A stretch of DNA of 64,000 bases. Source: Molanna angustata. Taxonomy: Eukaryota > Arthropoda > Insecta > Trichoptera > Molannidae. How positions within the stretch are numbered: the first letter of the stretch is position 1; the number at the start of each line of letters is the position of its first letter. Of this stretch, positions 33,001 through 43,960 are shown piece by piece. The position numbers were made by a program, and so were the translations under genes. The stretch spans positions 21,663,914-21,727,913 of the forward strand of contig OY754967.1 of NCBI GenBank assembly GCA_963576475.1. Reading direction: 5' to 3'. The notes beneath the pieces were generated by a model. The model was not told the DNA's origin. It searched no databases and saw only the letters and a list, made by a program, of their open reading frames with translations.

Positions 33001-35990
33001 AGTGTAAATATTCTGATTTTTTATTTCATTGATTTTGCATATTTTTTTGACTGTTTTTCAATTTAGCTTTTCCAAATCAAGTAAAATGAATAAAGTCAGT
33101 AATTAATAATGTCAGTGGCAGAATGCTCTTCGTAATCCTGGCTCAACTAATTTATATAAAGTGCAAGCATTAATTTAGTTTAGGGAATGTATAAGATCTT
33201 TTTTCAAGTATATTTACGCTTTATATATTATTATGTTAAAAATCATACAGGATAATATTTCATAATATTAAATGTGCATTCTAATCTACCCACAAAATAT
33301 GTAGGTACATTGCTTATCATATAATGACATCATTTTCTTCTTATCAAACATGTATGTACATGGAAGTGATCTATCATTTGTATTAATAATATTTCATAAT
33401 ATTAAATGTGCATTCTAATCTACCCACAAAATATGTAGGTACATTGCTTATCATATAATGACATCATTTTCTTCTTATCAAACATGTATGTACATGGAAG
33501 TGATCTATCATTTGTATTAATAATATTTCATAATATTAAATGTGCATTCTAATCTACCCACAAAATATGTAGGTACATTGCTTATCATATAATGACATCA
33601 TTTTCTTCTTATCAAACATGTATGTACATGGAAGTGATCTATCATTTGTATTAATAATATTTCATAATATTAAATGTGCATTCTAATCTACCCACAAAAT
33701 ATGTAGGTACATTGCTTATCATATAATGACATCATTTTCTTCTTATCAAACATGTATGTACATGGAAGTGATCTATCATTTGTATTAATAATATTTCATA
33801 ATATTAAATGTGCATTCTAATCTACCCACAAAATATGTAGGTACATTGCTTATCATATAATGACATCATTTTCTTCTTATCAAACATGTATGTACATGGA
33901 AGTGATCTATCATTTGTATTAATAATATTTCATAATATTAAATGTGCATTCTAATCTACCCACAAAATATGTAGGTACATTGCTTATCATATAATGACAT
34001 CATTTTCTTCTTATCAAACATGTATGTACATGGAAGTGATCTATCATTTGTATTAATAATATTTCATAATATTAAATGTGCATTCTAATCTACCCACAAA
34101 ATATGTAGGTACATTGCTTATCATATAATGACATCATTTTCTTCTTATCAAACATGTATGTACATGGAAGTGATCTATCATTTGTATTAATAATATTTCA
34201 TAATATTAAATGTGCATTCTAATCTACCCACAAAATATGTAGGTACATTGCTTATCATATAATGACATCATTTTCTTCTTATCAAACATGTATGTACATG
34301 GAAGTGATCTATCATTTGTATTAATAATATTTCATAATATTAAATGTGCATTCTAATCTACCCACAAAATATGTAGGTACATTGCTTATCATATAATGAC
34401 ATCATTTTCTTCTTATCAAACATGTATGTACATGGAAGTGATCTATCATTTGTATTAATAATATTTCATAATATTAAATGTGCATTCTAATCTACCCACA
34501 AAATATGTAGGTACATTGCTTATCATATAATGACATCATTTTCTTCTTATCAAACATGTATGTACATGGAAGTGATCTATCATTTGTATTAATAATATTT
34601 CATAATATTAAATGTGCATTCTAATCTACCCACAAAATATGTAGGTACATTGCTTATCATATAATGACATCATTTTCTTCTTATCAAACATGTATGTACA
34701 TGGAAGTGATCTATCATTTGTATTAATAATATTTCATAATATTAAATGTGCATTCTAATCTACCCACAAAATATGTAGGTACATTGCTTATCATATAATG
34801 ACATCATTTTCTTCTTATCAAACATGTATGTACATGGAAGTGATCTATCATTTGTATTAATAATATTTCATAATATTAAATGTGCATTCTAATCTACCCA
34901 CAAAATATGTAGGTACATTGCTTATCATATAATGACATCATTTTCTTCTTATCAAACATGTATGTACATGGAAGTGATCTATCATTTGTATTAATAATAT
35001 TTTCTTGGTCCAGTTAAAAAATTGAGTATTTTAAATATACCTACATATCAATTTTGATTTGAACCACAAAAAATCATTAGGTTCTAATTGAAAGTGTTAT
35101 TTATAAATTTCTAGTTGTTTATATTTACAAAAATTAAATTTTTCTAGATTCTAAACTTGCGGCAGTCACAAATTGAATTCCTTCCTGAATTGAGTTTTAA
35201 AAAATTACCTCGATTAGAAAAACTGGATCTGAGCAATAACTACATGATTGAGCTTCAAGTACCTGTTCTGAGTTCATTGAAAGCATTAAAGTTTTTGTCA
35301 CTCGATGGAAATAATTGGCGCTGTAATAATAAATTCAACGAGTTACAAGTGTGGATTCTAAAGAATAAAATTGAATATGTCACTCAATGTACAGTAAAAA
35401 TGCAAGAAAAAAAATTTGAAAAAATCATGTCTATAGTTCCACCAAATTCACACGAAACTGATGGTAAACCCGAAGACTTGGATGAATTATGGAATTTAAA
35501 TGAAAATAGTAGAATAAAAATTGTAAATGTTTCTGTTAAGCATACAAATGAATTAGAAACATTTGTCACACTATTTAATAAGAATTTTCCATCTTTGTGG
35601 AGTTTGATAATCGGTCTCCTGTTGGGGTTTTTGATTGGTATGTTTGGTACCTACTGTTGGTTGGCAAGATTGTGTTCTTGTCCTAAATTAATTAATAATT
35701 CCCGGAGACTTAACAATGAGCCAAGATCATCAGATGTGCACCATCATCTCTTACGTAGCACAAATACTAGTATTCATAGAGAAACACCTCCTGTTTTGAG
35801 AAGACAAACACTTAGTACAAGTGCATGTTGTAGAAGTGTATCATGGGAAGCAGCTCCACTAGCAACCTTCCGTGTTGTTCCCACAAATATAATGTCTTCT
35901 TCCAGTGCAAATTTACCTCAAAGAACCGATACTCCTCCACCACCATATGGCGATTGCATTTCTGATCAAATTATACTTAATCAGAATTAG
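30070..35990 (+). CDS. Leucine-rich-repeat single-pass transmembrane protein, 3 exons, complete
   Basis: Exons are 30070-30291, 32462-32701 and 35148-35990, all phase-0 GT-AG junctions, giving 434 aa. Residues 1-18 are a hydrophobic signal peptide. An LRRNT-like cysteine cluster follows (CPKQCKCD, about 22-28). LRRs carry LDLSNN, LNISKN, LDLSEN, LDLSNN and LSLDGN cores, and an LRRCT-like cap contains NNWRCNN and a later Cys (about 209-235). One membrane helix lies at about 304-327 (LWSLIIGLLLGFLIGMFG), followed by a Cys-rich juxtamembrane segment. The roughly 105-residue tail contains TPPPPYGD, a PPxY motif. This predicts a type I surface protein with an extracellular LRR domain. I recognise no specific orthologue. 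It sits head-to-head with UBE3C. Intron 1 carries a retroelement fragment and a long-TIR element; intron 2 carries the 134-bp satellite. The start is the first ATG, directly before the signal peptide. Confidence 0.88.
30774..31385 (-). mobile_element. Decayed non-LTR retrotransposon with (GAT)n tail, LRR intron 1
   Basis: The minus strand recovers, across stops and shifts, [20 protein letters not shown], then DENRLDAFERKVLRRIYGPF and further C-terminal pieces. It ends at (GAT)n (30791-30806 as atcatcatcatc). Same protein region as 23493-23990, but older and from a different family, judging by its tail. Confidence 0.65.
31753..32372. mobile_element. TIR element with about 60-bp inverted ends, LRR intron 1
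   Basis: The left end (atatcgctcgtttgcgagaa, caacgacgtaagtcaaaaat) and the right end (inverse of atattgcttgtttgtgagaa, caacgacataagtcaaaaaa) pair over about 60 bp with around 85% identity. The interior is T-rich and ends in ggcaatttgccgtaaataaa, which looks like a retroelement 3' end, so it may carry or be interrupted by one. No transposase seen. Confidence 0.6.
33105..33230 (+). mobile_element. SINE family C, decayed partial copy, LRR intron 2
   Basis: Contains agtggcagaatgctctt, cgtaatcctggct, caagcattaa and tttagggaatgtataag in family order, with deletions. It lies immediately upstream of the 134-bp array. Confidence 0.5.
33252..35003. repeat. 134-bp tandem satellite, 13 copies, LRR intron 2
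   Basis: The motif ctaatctaccca recurs at 33281, 33415, 33549 and every 134 bp to 34889: 13 copies, about 1.75 kb. By eye the copies are identical base for base. Each unit contains an inverted repeat catgta-tg-tacatg and a nearly palindromic aataatatttcataatatt. The array starts about 550 bp after exon 2 and ends about 145 bp before exon 3. There are no spacers, so it is not a CRISPR array. Confidence 0.95.
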
Positions 35991-36035
35991 TTTAATCTAC
36001 AAATTTTCATTTGGAAATTAAAGACTCTTTGTTCA

Positions 36036-36041
36036 AATAAA
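36036..36041 (+). terminator. Poly(A) signal of the LRR gene
   Basis: AATAAA lies 46 nt after the stop codon at 35990. A second AATAAA at 36252-36257 could give a longer 3'UTR. Confidence 0.5.
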
Positions 36042-36299
36042 GGTTAACATCCACATATGTGCAGTGCACCAGAAGGAATTCATACAAGTGCATCCTCTAA
36101 TCGATCAACATCATAAAGAATGCGCATATTATATCATCAGCCATTGCTAGGAGACAAAAATCCTACCTGTACGTTGCACCTATGTGGATGCTAGTCTTAA
36201 ACATATTTTAGACTGTTTTACTTATAGAGATTGGTTGTTATAAATTTAGTCAATAAATATTCTTATTGGATTAAAAAATTAAAGGTTATGTGAGAAGAT

Positions 36300-37220
36300 G
36301 AAATAAGAAATATGGATAGCAATTATATAACGATGGTAAAGTTACCACAGAAGTGGTTAGTATATTTTTGGTCAAATAGAGATAAATACATAAAAATGCT
36401 TGTATTTTTTTCATAGTTTATTGTGAACAATTATGTGTACGACTATGTGTGGTAGATACACAAAAATTTAACACAGCATTACTTGATTAAAATTTAAAAA
36501 TATTCCCTGTAAAATTATTTCCACGTCTGTGCACTCTACCATCAATAATATCTTTTGTTATCTAATTATCTGTGATATCTCTAATAAGATGTTTAAAAAT
36601 GATTATAAGTTAAGATATTTTTATTCCTTTAGAGTAAATTGGTGGCTTAATTGCATGTGCAGGAAGTAGAAGTCAGTGAATTGATTCATATTTTATCAGA
36701 AATTTATGACAAATTTATAGCAAAATTTCTATTTATTTGCTTTAGGGAATTCAAAGAAATGAGATTTTTATCATATTTAAATAGAACTAATTGATGCAGG
36801 ACTTGAAACCAGTGGGCCATACACTCAACTTCAAATCCATTCCTAATTTCAAAAGTTCTAAGTATGTTTTAATCGTAATAGTAGATAATTTGAATGTGTG
36901 CAGGTGACAGGTGTGTAAGTTCTATGAGAAAATTCGAAATTGGTATCGGATTTGAACATCAAGAGTAAGTCATTAAGTTCACTGGATTAATTACTAGATC
37001 ATCGCATATTGCCACCTAAATAATTATAATATTATATTGACTTTTTCTACAAAGCATATTAATGACATTATCTTAAGTAAAAAATATCTCTTTGTAATTT
37101 GTACCAAAAAAGATTTAATATTTTTAATTGTAAATATAATTACCAGTATTCTCATATATATTGAATAAGCTTATCTATACCAGTTTTTTTATTACATCCT
37201 TGTTTAGGGTAATATGCATA
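36300..37220. other. AT-rich intergenic DNA downstream of the LRR gene
   Basis: I see no gene or clear repeat here. Confidence 0.4.
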
Positions 37221-37229
37221 AACCAATAT

Positions 37230-37617
37230 TATAAAACCCTTCTTCTTCTTCATTTAGTAGACCTAGTTGGTCTGTTCTTCAGAAACTATGCATCCTGGGA
37301 TGACGAAGTCCAGCTATCCTTCCATCTCTTGGGTGGTCTTCCGGGTAGGCGGCGGCCAGAAGGAATTTCATTCGCCGCTATATACACAAATCTATCACTG
37401 TCCATCCTGGCTACGTGGTCCATCCAATGCCTTCTTCTGGATCGACTCCACCGAACGATGTCCTCTATTCCACGTGTTTTCCTTATTTGAACATTGCGAA
37501 CACGATCTCGGAGAGTTTTACCAGTGATTGACCTTAGGACCTTCATCTCCGTTGTCCTTAAGAGCCCCTTGGTTCGTACAGTGTCTGCTCGCGTTTTCAC
37601 AGCATATGTTTCCATTT
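37230..37617 (-). mobile_element. Non-LTR retrotransposon 3' end with (GAA)n tail
   Basis: A 109-codon open stretch on the minus strand reads METYAVKTRADTVRTKGLLR, TTEMKVLRSITGKTLRDRVR, then IVRWSRSRRRHWMDHVARMD and LPGRPPKRWKDSWTSSSQ, followed by (GAA)n. Better preserved than its relative at 1143-1450. Confidence 0.8.
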
Positions 37618-37739
37618 AATTAAAATAATTATACCTTTACTTCTCCAGTAAAACATCATCACATAAATAAAAATACATATTCTAGGTATATTAATATATT
37701 TATATTAATCCAACTGTCAATTTGTTTAAAATAATTTAT

Positions 37740-37900
37740 TTCTCTTAACATATCACATGGCCAGGTCTACATTTTTCATCTTTGAAATATAAAAAAACAC
37801 CAACTAGAGGCTTCACAGCATATGTGTATAGATTAGATCAGAATTTGGAGTAGAAAATGTCTGTATGTGTCCCTTATAACTTTTGATGCACCAATCCCAA
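37740..37900 (+). repeat. Interspersed repeat family H, copy 1
   Basis: atttctcttaaca, ccaggtctacattttt, aggcttcacagcatatgtgt and atttggagtagaaaatg recur inverted at 43745-43960. Class unknown. The sequence to about 38560 (aaaatttcattgaaatcagt) may belong to the same element. Confidence 0.45.
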
Positions 37901-38649
37901 AATTTAGGCCTACAAAACTTTTATACTCAGAATTTAGAATTTTTGTTCCAGTCAGAGGTTATCAACATTTGAATTTTTATTTTATATTCCCATATAGTGG
38001 GCAAACGTTGTTCTGCCACAGACCGCCTTCAATGTAGACTGCATTTTATATAGACCTCAATATTTCATCACCAATCTTTAAGTTTCTATTCACATTCGTT
38101 GATTGTTCTTTTTGCACTATGGTGCCGAAATTGCTCTTCATGCCATGCATTTTTTGTCGTTCACTTAGTGTTCTGTGAAGAGGTCCATTACAATTCCCAT
38201 ATGCAGAGCGGGTGGTGGTGTAAGTTGCGGAAGTATTTTACCATTTTTTTTTCTAAAATTTGAGTGTTGTACAGATGCGTAATACAGATATCAATAGATT
38301 AAACTTAATACAACCCTTTTTTCCTATGAAAAATTCCTTCGGGTGGTGTAGGAAAGATAAAATTAGTGGTTGTATGTACTTTTGGACTAGAAATCTAAAA
38401 ACAAAAAAAAAATACGATTTTTTATATCTTGATAACAGCGCCCACATATTGGGTCCAAAACTATCCTATCTTTCAAGCTGGAACCAATCATACACAGTTA
38501 CAAAATTTCATTGAAATCAGTTTCAGAGATTGTGATGAGATTTTTATATATTAAGATATTCCAAATAAGAGAATGTGGGTGATAGTTTTATACAGTATGG
38601 TAACCACAGATAATATGGAAGTAAACTTTCAGTATACTTATGGTAACAA

Positions 38650-39943
38650 AGTTCAGGGACACACAATATGTTTCACAATGTCAAACATCGACTGATTTTA
38701 TTGGTTGATTCAAATCTAGAGTATATCCCTATACTAACATTCGGTCAATCTGCTCCCCGTCGCACTTGGAAATTCTTGCAATCTCTAGGAGTAGAGAGGA
38801 GTGGTGACCTTGAGACCCCTAAGATCAATATCAATGAGTTAAATCGTCACTTTGCTTTGCCTCCGTTCCTTCTTGATAATATTAAAAAAGCCAATATTCT
38901 CAATCAACTATGTAGTCAACTTATTTCTACCCACATACCTTTCGCATTTGAAACTATAACTGATACTGAGATTATGAAAATCATGTCATCCATAACAACC
39001 ATCCTTCAACTCCAATGGCATCAATATTGAAATGATAAGTCTGCTTTTGCCTCCAATTCTGCTCATTATTACACACATTATTAACCGCTCACTGACCGTT
39101 GGTATCTTTCCATCGGCATGGAATATCGCACGTCATACCCCTCCCTAAGATTTCAACACCTACTCAACTAAAAGAATTTCAATTTTACCAATATTATCTA
39201 AAGTTACTGAAAGGATAGTATTCAATCAATTCAATGCATGGCTATGTTCTAATTCTCTCCTTGATCCACTGCAATCTGGTTTGGTCATAGTACCACAACT
39301 GTACTAGTTAAGATTACAGATGACATTAGACGTACTATGAACAATAAAAAACTTACAATTCTCACACTACTCGATTTCAGTAGCGCGTTTGATTCCGTTG
39401 ATTTTGACATTCTTCTTGCTAAGTTGTCCTCGCTAAACATAGCTCAGTCAGTATTGGAGTGGTTCACCAGTTTTCTTGGCAATCGTAAACAATGCATAAA
39501 AATATCTAACTCTACCTCTGATTATGCCACCTTGCTGTCTGGAGTACCGCAAGGTGGAGTTTTATCTTCACTGTTATTTTCCATATTTATAAATTCTATC
39601 ACTACAAACCTCAGATGTAAATATCATCTTTTTGCAAACGATCTTCAATTATATTTTCATTTTAATATCTCTGATATTAACAATGCAGTCCTTCTAATGA
39701 ATGAAGATATTTAATTTATCTCTTCTTGGTCATTGGATCATGGTCTTCTTATTAATCCGACTAAGTCCCAGGCAATTATAATCGGTAGTCCTCATCTGCT
39801 ATCATCTATAAGGAATTTGCAACATCCACTGCTGTATATCAATAACCACTGCATTCCTTATACCAGGGTTGTAAAAGATCTTGGAATCTTCATCGATGAT
39901 GACCTTTCGTGGCATGAACAGGTATCACATGTTAGTAAATCAT
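38650..39943 (+). mobile_element. CR1/Jockey-like retrotransposon, 5' portion (interrupted at 39944)
   Basis: Decayed reverse transcriptase in several frames: a pre-RT linker (38668-39030, FGQSAPRRTWKFLQSLGVER), then frameshifted thumb/finger pieces (ITHIINRSLTVGIFPSAWNI), then an open block 39337-39714 with LTLLDFSSAFDSVDFDIL, LSGVPQGGVLSSLLF and a mutated catalytic box FANDLQLY. After a stop, 39733-39945 carries INPTKSQAIIIGS and VVKDLGIFIDDDLSW. The endonuclease is missing. The coding sequence breaks exactly where the Penelope palindrome begins. Confidence 0.85.
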
Positions 39944-40007
39944 AATTTAAAATAAATTAATAAACTTTGTTTTTTTTCACTAGTTATATTTTTTAAAACA
40001 CAACATG

Positions 40008-40035
40008 TTTCGATAACCTCCGTTATCTTCCTCAG
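40008..40035 (-). ncRNA. Hammerhead-like core, left outer end
   Basis: On the minus strand, CTGAGGA then a stem (gataac, loop ggag, gttatc) then GAAAC: the CUGANGA...GAAA arrangement of hammerhead ribozymes, which Penelope-like elements are known to carry. One extra A separates CUGANGA from the stem, and I cannot draw good stems I and III, so activity is doubtful. Confidence 0.35.
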
Positions 40036-40064
40036 GTGAGAGGTGAGTTAATACTAACTGAAAA

Positions 40065-41075
40065 CTAATTTTGCGTGGTATGTGGCAGTGTCAAGGGTGT
40101 AGTAGAAAGCGGGGGCAAGGGAGGGGGTGAGCGTTGACCTAACGGGAACATGGACAGTAGTGGTGAAGTGTAGGGTTGCGTCTGATTATTTATTATTTTC
40201 TTGTGATTATTAATTGCTTTGTGTATTTCTAATGTCTCTAGATTGTTTTGTTTCAGTCCGTATGTGTGTTTATGTAATAATTGGGTGTTTGTATTGTCAA
40301 ATGTATGATTTTCTTGTATTAGGTGGTTTGCATATTCTGAAAAACCGAGTCCATTTAAACAGCGTTTATGTTCTTTAAGTCTGGTTTCAATTGTCCGTCC
40401 CGTTCTTCCTATGTAAATGCTGTCACAGTCTCCACATTGTAGTTCGTATATTCCACTATGTTTCAAATAACTTGTTTTTTCTGTGTTGTTTTTCAGTATT
40501 AGTCCTATATTATTGTCTGTATATAAAGCTGGTTTTATGTTTGAAGGAAGTTGTCTTGTTATGTCGTGTGTAATTTTATCCAGATATATAATTTTTCTCC
40601 AATTTTTACCTGTTTCTCGTGGTTTTGGTTTGTAAATGTATTTATGTATGATGTTCGTATGTATTTTTCTGTTTAATATTTTATGAACTATGTCTTTTTT
40701 GTAACCGTTGTTAAGGGCTATTGTTTATATTGTTTGTAATTCTTTGTTATAGTCTGTGTTATTCAATGGTACGTTGAGTAATCTAGTGATCATTGAATGA
40801 AATGCTGCCATTTTGTGTGTGATTGGGTGCTGTGAAGTGTTATGTATGATATTATCCGTGTATGTTGGTTTTCTGAATATGTCAAAGGTAAGGGTATTAT
40901 TAGCTATTTTTATGGTAAGATCTAGGAAGTTTAACATTCTGTCTTTTTCTGTTTCTATTGTAAATTTGATTTTACTGTGTAGAGTATTTAGATGTATTAG
41001 GAATTTTTGTAATTGTCTGTCAGTACCTGTCCATATACAGAAAATATCATCTACATATCTATACCAAACTAACAC
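40065..41075 (-). pseudogene. Penelope-like RT C-terminus plus GIY-YIG endonuclease, left copy
   Basis: One frame from 41075 to 40065 with a single in-frame TAA at 40725-40727. It starts at the reverse transcriptase catalytic block (WYRYVDDIFCIWTG), continues through LNFLDLTIKIANNTLTFD and FRKPTYTDNIIHNTSQHP, and after the stop ends with the GIY-YIG domain and a Pro-rich tail. The RT fingers and N-terminus are missing, so it is 5' truncated. Family role: RT plus single-strand nicking for target-primed insertion. Confidence 0.8.
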
Positions 41076-41084
41076 ATTTTTAAT

Positions 41085-41780
41085 AACACAGACTATAACA
41101 AAGAATTACAAACAATAGAAACAACAGCCCTTAACAACGGTTACAAAAAAGACATAGTTCATAAAATATTAAACAGAAAAATACATACGAACATCATACA
41201 TAAATACATTTACAAACCAAAACCACGAGAAACAGGTAAAAATTGGAGAAAAATTATATATCTGGATAAAATTACACACGACATAACAAGACAACTTCCT
41301 TCAAACATAAAACCAGCTTTATATACAGACAATAATATAGGACTAATACTGAAAAACAACACAGAAAAAACAAGTTATTTGAAACATAGTGGAATATACG
41401 AACTACAATGTGGAGACTGTGACAGCATTTACATAGGAAGAACGGGACGGACAATTGAAACCAGACTTAAAGAACATAAACGCTGTTTAAATGGACTCGG
41501 TTTTTCAGAATATACAAACCACCTAATACAAGAAAATCATACATTTGACAATACAAACACCCAATTATTACATAAACACACATACGGACTGAAACAAAAC
41601 AATCTAGAGACATTAGAAATACACAAAGCAATTAATAATCACAAGAAAATAATAAATAATCAGACGCAACCCTACACTTCACCACTACTGTCCATGTTCC
41701 CGTTAGGTCAACGCTCACCTCCTCCCTTGCCCCCGCTTTCTACTACACCCTTGACACTGCCACATACCACGCAAAATTAG
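41085..41780 (+). pseudogene. Penelope-like connector plus GIY-YIG endonuclease, right copy
   Basis: Open for about 231 codons to the stop at 41780 without a proper start. It reads through the site that is a stop in the left copy (LQTIETTALNN here). It covers the RT-to-endonuclease connector (KPRETGKNWRKIIYLDKITH) and the whole GIY-YIG domain. It differs from the left arm by very few residues (for example FSEYTNH against FSEYANH). The RT catalytic core is absent. Confidence 0.75.
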
Positions 41781-41809
41781 TTTTCAGTTAGTATTAACTC
41801 ACCTCTCAC

Positions 41810-41837
41810 CTGAGGAAGATAACGGAGGTTATCGAAA
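41810..41837 (+). ncRNA. Hammerhead-like core, right outer end
   Basis: The inverted counterpart of the core at 40008-40035: ctgagga at 41810, a six-base-pair stem, gaaa ending at 41837. The same reservations apply. Confidence 0.35.
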
Positions 41838-41901
41838 CATGTTGTGTTTTAAAAAATATAACCAGTGAAAACAAACAAAGTTTATTAATTTATTTTAAAT
41901 T

Positions 41902-42190
41902 ATAATTAAAATGAGTTTTCACAAAGTGAACGCCTCTACCTTAGAACATTTGTTAGTAAATCTATTTTCTTTGCACTTAATAACCTTAAATTCATTTAAT
42001 AAACTTAAAAATTCCCTTCCATTCCGTTGTATAATAACTCTAGCTCAATCACTTCTTCTTCCATTGCTTGATTATGCCGATGATGCTATTTGGATGCAAA
42101 TGAAGTGCATCTCAATAAACTTGAACGTCTTCAGAATATATGTACCTAAAAAACTAAAGAAGGAATATTTATCTCTGAACACCTGATCCC
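41902..42190 (+). mobile_element. CR1/Jockey-like retrotransposon, 3' portion
   Basis: Continues the element interrupted at 39943: FTK-like start, then PFRCIITLAQSLLLPLLDYA and a final LNKLERLQN-like segment in a shifted frame. This is the usual C-terminal order after the VSKS block seen just before the insertion. The 3' end is not sharply defined. Confidence 0.7.
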
Positions 42191-42384
42191 GATTTCCTCT
42201 CCATGTCCTTACCCTATACTTTTTTTTCTATGTAATTATTATTATTTTTTGTTTGTTTTGATAGTATCTGTAGATAAGGAGTCTGAATGATAAATACAAA
42301 AAAAATATATAAGCATGAAAAACACTTGTGTATGTATGTATATTTTATTTATTAAGTTATATTTAACATCAAAATATGTTAGAA

Positions 42385-42512
42385 GTAAGAATAATAGAAG
42401 AGCGTGTATGGGACGATGCATGGACGTGAATGAAGTGAGAAATTTATGGCATTCGGTTCTCTCTGCCTACCCCAAGTAGGGAAATGGCATAGGTAATGGT
42501 ATGGTAAAATTA
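42385..42512 (+). mobile_element. Non-LTR 3' fragment, same family as 18191-20062
   Basis: Encodes CMGRCMDVNEVRN and LWHSVLSAYPK, which parallel [13 protein letters not shown] and [15 protein letters not shown] at the C-terminus of the large copy. It ends ggtaatggtatggtaaaa, the same GTAT-type tail. Only about 120 bp remain. Confidence 0.7.
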
Positions 42513-43289
42513 AGTAATAATGTACATGTTTTCATTTTGAAGATTTTTATCATGTTACATTAAATTTCTATGCAGGGTATATATATCTTTTAAAACAACA
42601 TTCATTGCAATATTAATTATGAGAATATAAAGTCAAGAAAATTTATGGAGAAAAACTGGAACAAAATATAGTGAAACAGAATATAAGTACTTACATATTA
42701 TTATATGAAGTTTATTAATCTGGATAAATTACAAATGACACAATTTCACACTGTACAAAAAGTAAAATCAATATTTAAGACAAATAATGTAAAATGGACA
42801 GTAAATTATAAGTATGTATGTAGTATATCTACCACAAAATTAAAATGTATAATAATTAGCTTTGTTTATTAATTTGGATCTAAAGATATTATATGTTTTT
42901 GAATCTTCATATTTTCAAAATTTTTCACTGTTGAATTTTATATAAAGCAATGAGCAATATGAATATACATGTAATAGATCCAGATGTGCTTGATTTTGTC
43001 AAAATAAACACCTAAATATTTTAAGATAAAAAAATACTTAGGAATATTTAAACTAAAAATAGTAATTTCATAAAATCAACATATTAGAAGGTATTTACTT
43101 TTTAAACAATAAACCAAATATGTAAAGATTAAAAATTATTGTAAGCATTGTTACTGAAATTTATGAGAGATTATAGTCAATATCATTCAACGTTGACTTC
43201 TAGACATATCAAATAGATTATTTATGAATTCTCAGAAGTATTTCCATCATAGAGTGCACCGGCTTAGAATAGTGTTTCCACTCTTTTCT

Positions 43290-43480
43290 ATTATCCGGTA
43301 ATAGAAAATACAACAGGCAAAATAATATCCCAAATAATTCAGCAATGAGGTTTACCACCCATTCTGAATGTAATGGCTTTTTTAGCCGAGACGAGACTGG
43401 CGAGTGGGGAAACATGCTTGTGTTATGCATAATTTTATAAGGTAATGCACACCTGTTGTTAGTTATCCCAAATTGTGGGA
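43290..43480. repeat. Interspersed repeat family E, copy 2
   Basis: aattcagcaatgagg, cattctgaatgtaat, gagacgagactggcgag and ggtaatgcacacc parallel 21784-21960. Confidence 0.45.
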
Positions 43481-43744
43481 TATTCCATGATAGTATGAAT
43501 AAGTGGTGGATATATTATGAAATAAACTAGTTGTATGTAACACATGAGATCCAACTGTCGATAGCGATAGTATGCAAAGTTGACGAATACGCACCAAATT
43601 ATAAACCCATAAATCCAAATTATTAAAGGATTGTATGGTGATCAGTCCTTTTTCCTACCCAAAAAATGAAAACAGCAGGATAGTATGTATGTATGTTTGG
43701 AGATTATCAAACTATTTAGAATCCCTGTAGTTATTGTGTAGTGT

Positions 43745-43960
43745 ATACTGCCATATAAATTCACACACACAGACACCCTAAATGTTCTACTCCGAATTCT
43801 GAGTAAATCCATGTATAGAACATATATACTATGAAGCCCCTATGTTGATTTTTGACTTCAAAGTTGAAAAAACCATCAAAAATATAGACCTGGCATACAA
43901 ATCTCGCACATCTTGGATTGAAACTTTGTCATTCTGTTAAGAGAAATAAATTCTCTTAAA
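43745..43960 (-). repeat. Interspersed repeat family H, copy 2
   Basis: Reverse complement contains atttctcttaacag, ccaggtctatattttt, ggggcttcatagtatatatg and attcggagtagaacat, in the order seen at 37740-37900. Confidence 0.45.

Larger units (their letters stand above)
39944..41901. mobile_element. Palindromic double Penelope-like element insertion
   Basis: Two Penelope-like 3' halves in inverted, tail-outward arrangement. Left arm 39944-40763 and right arm 41082-41901 are both 820 bp and near-identical in reverse complement. The loop 40764-41081 (318 bp) belongs to the left, minus-strand copy. Identification rests on a GIY-YIG domain (SGIYELQCGDC, IYIGRTGRTIETRLKEH) downstream of a reverse transcriptase piece with RYVDDIFCIWTG. 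It splits a CR1/Jockey-like element. Flanks are gtaaatcat on the left and ataattaaaatg on the right, so any target duplication is very short. Confidence 0.88.

Noticed and set aside
33252..35003. CRISPR-like array
   Set aside because: Units are directly adjacent with no unique spacers, in a eukaryotic intron.
40065..40466. GIY-YIG frame as a homing endonuclease or host repair gene
   Set aside because: It is joined to a YVDD reverse transcriptase piece and duplicated in a palindrome, which identifies a Penelope-like element.
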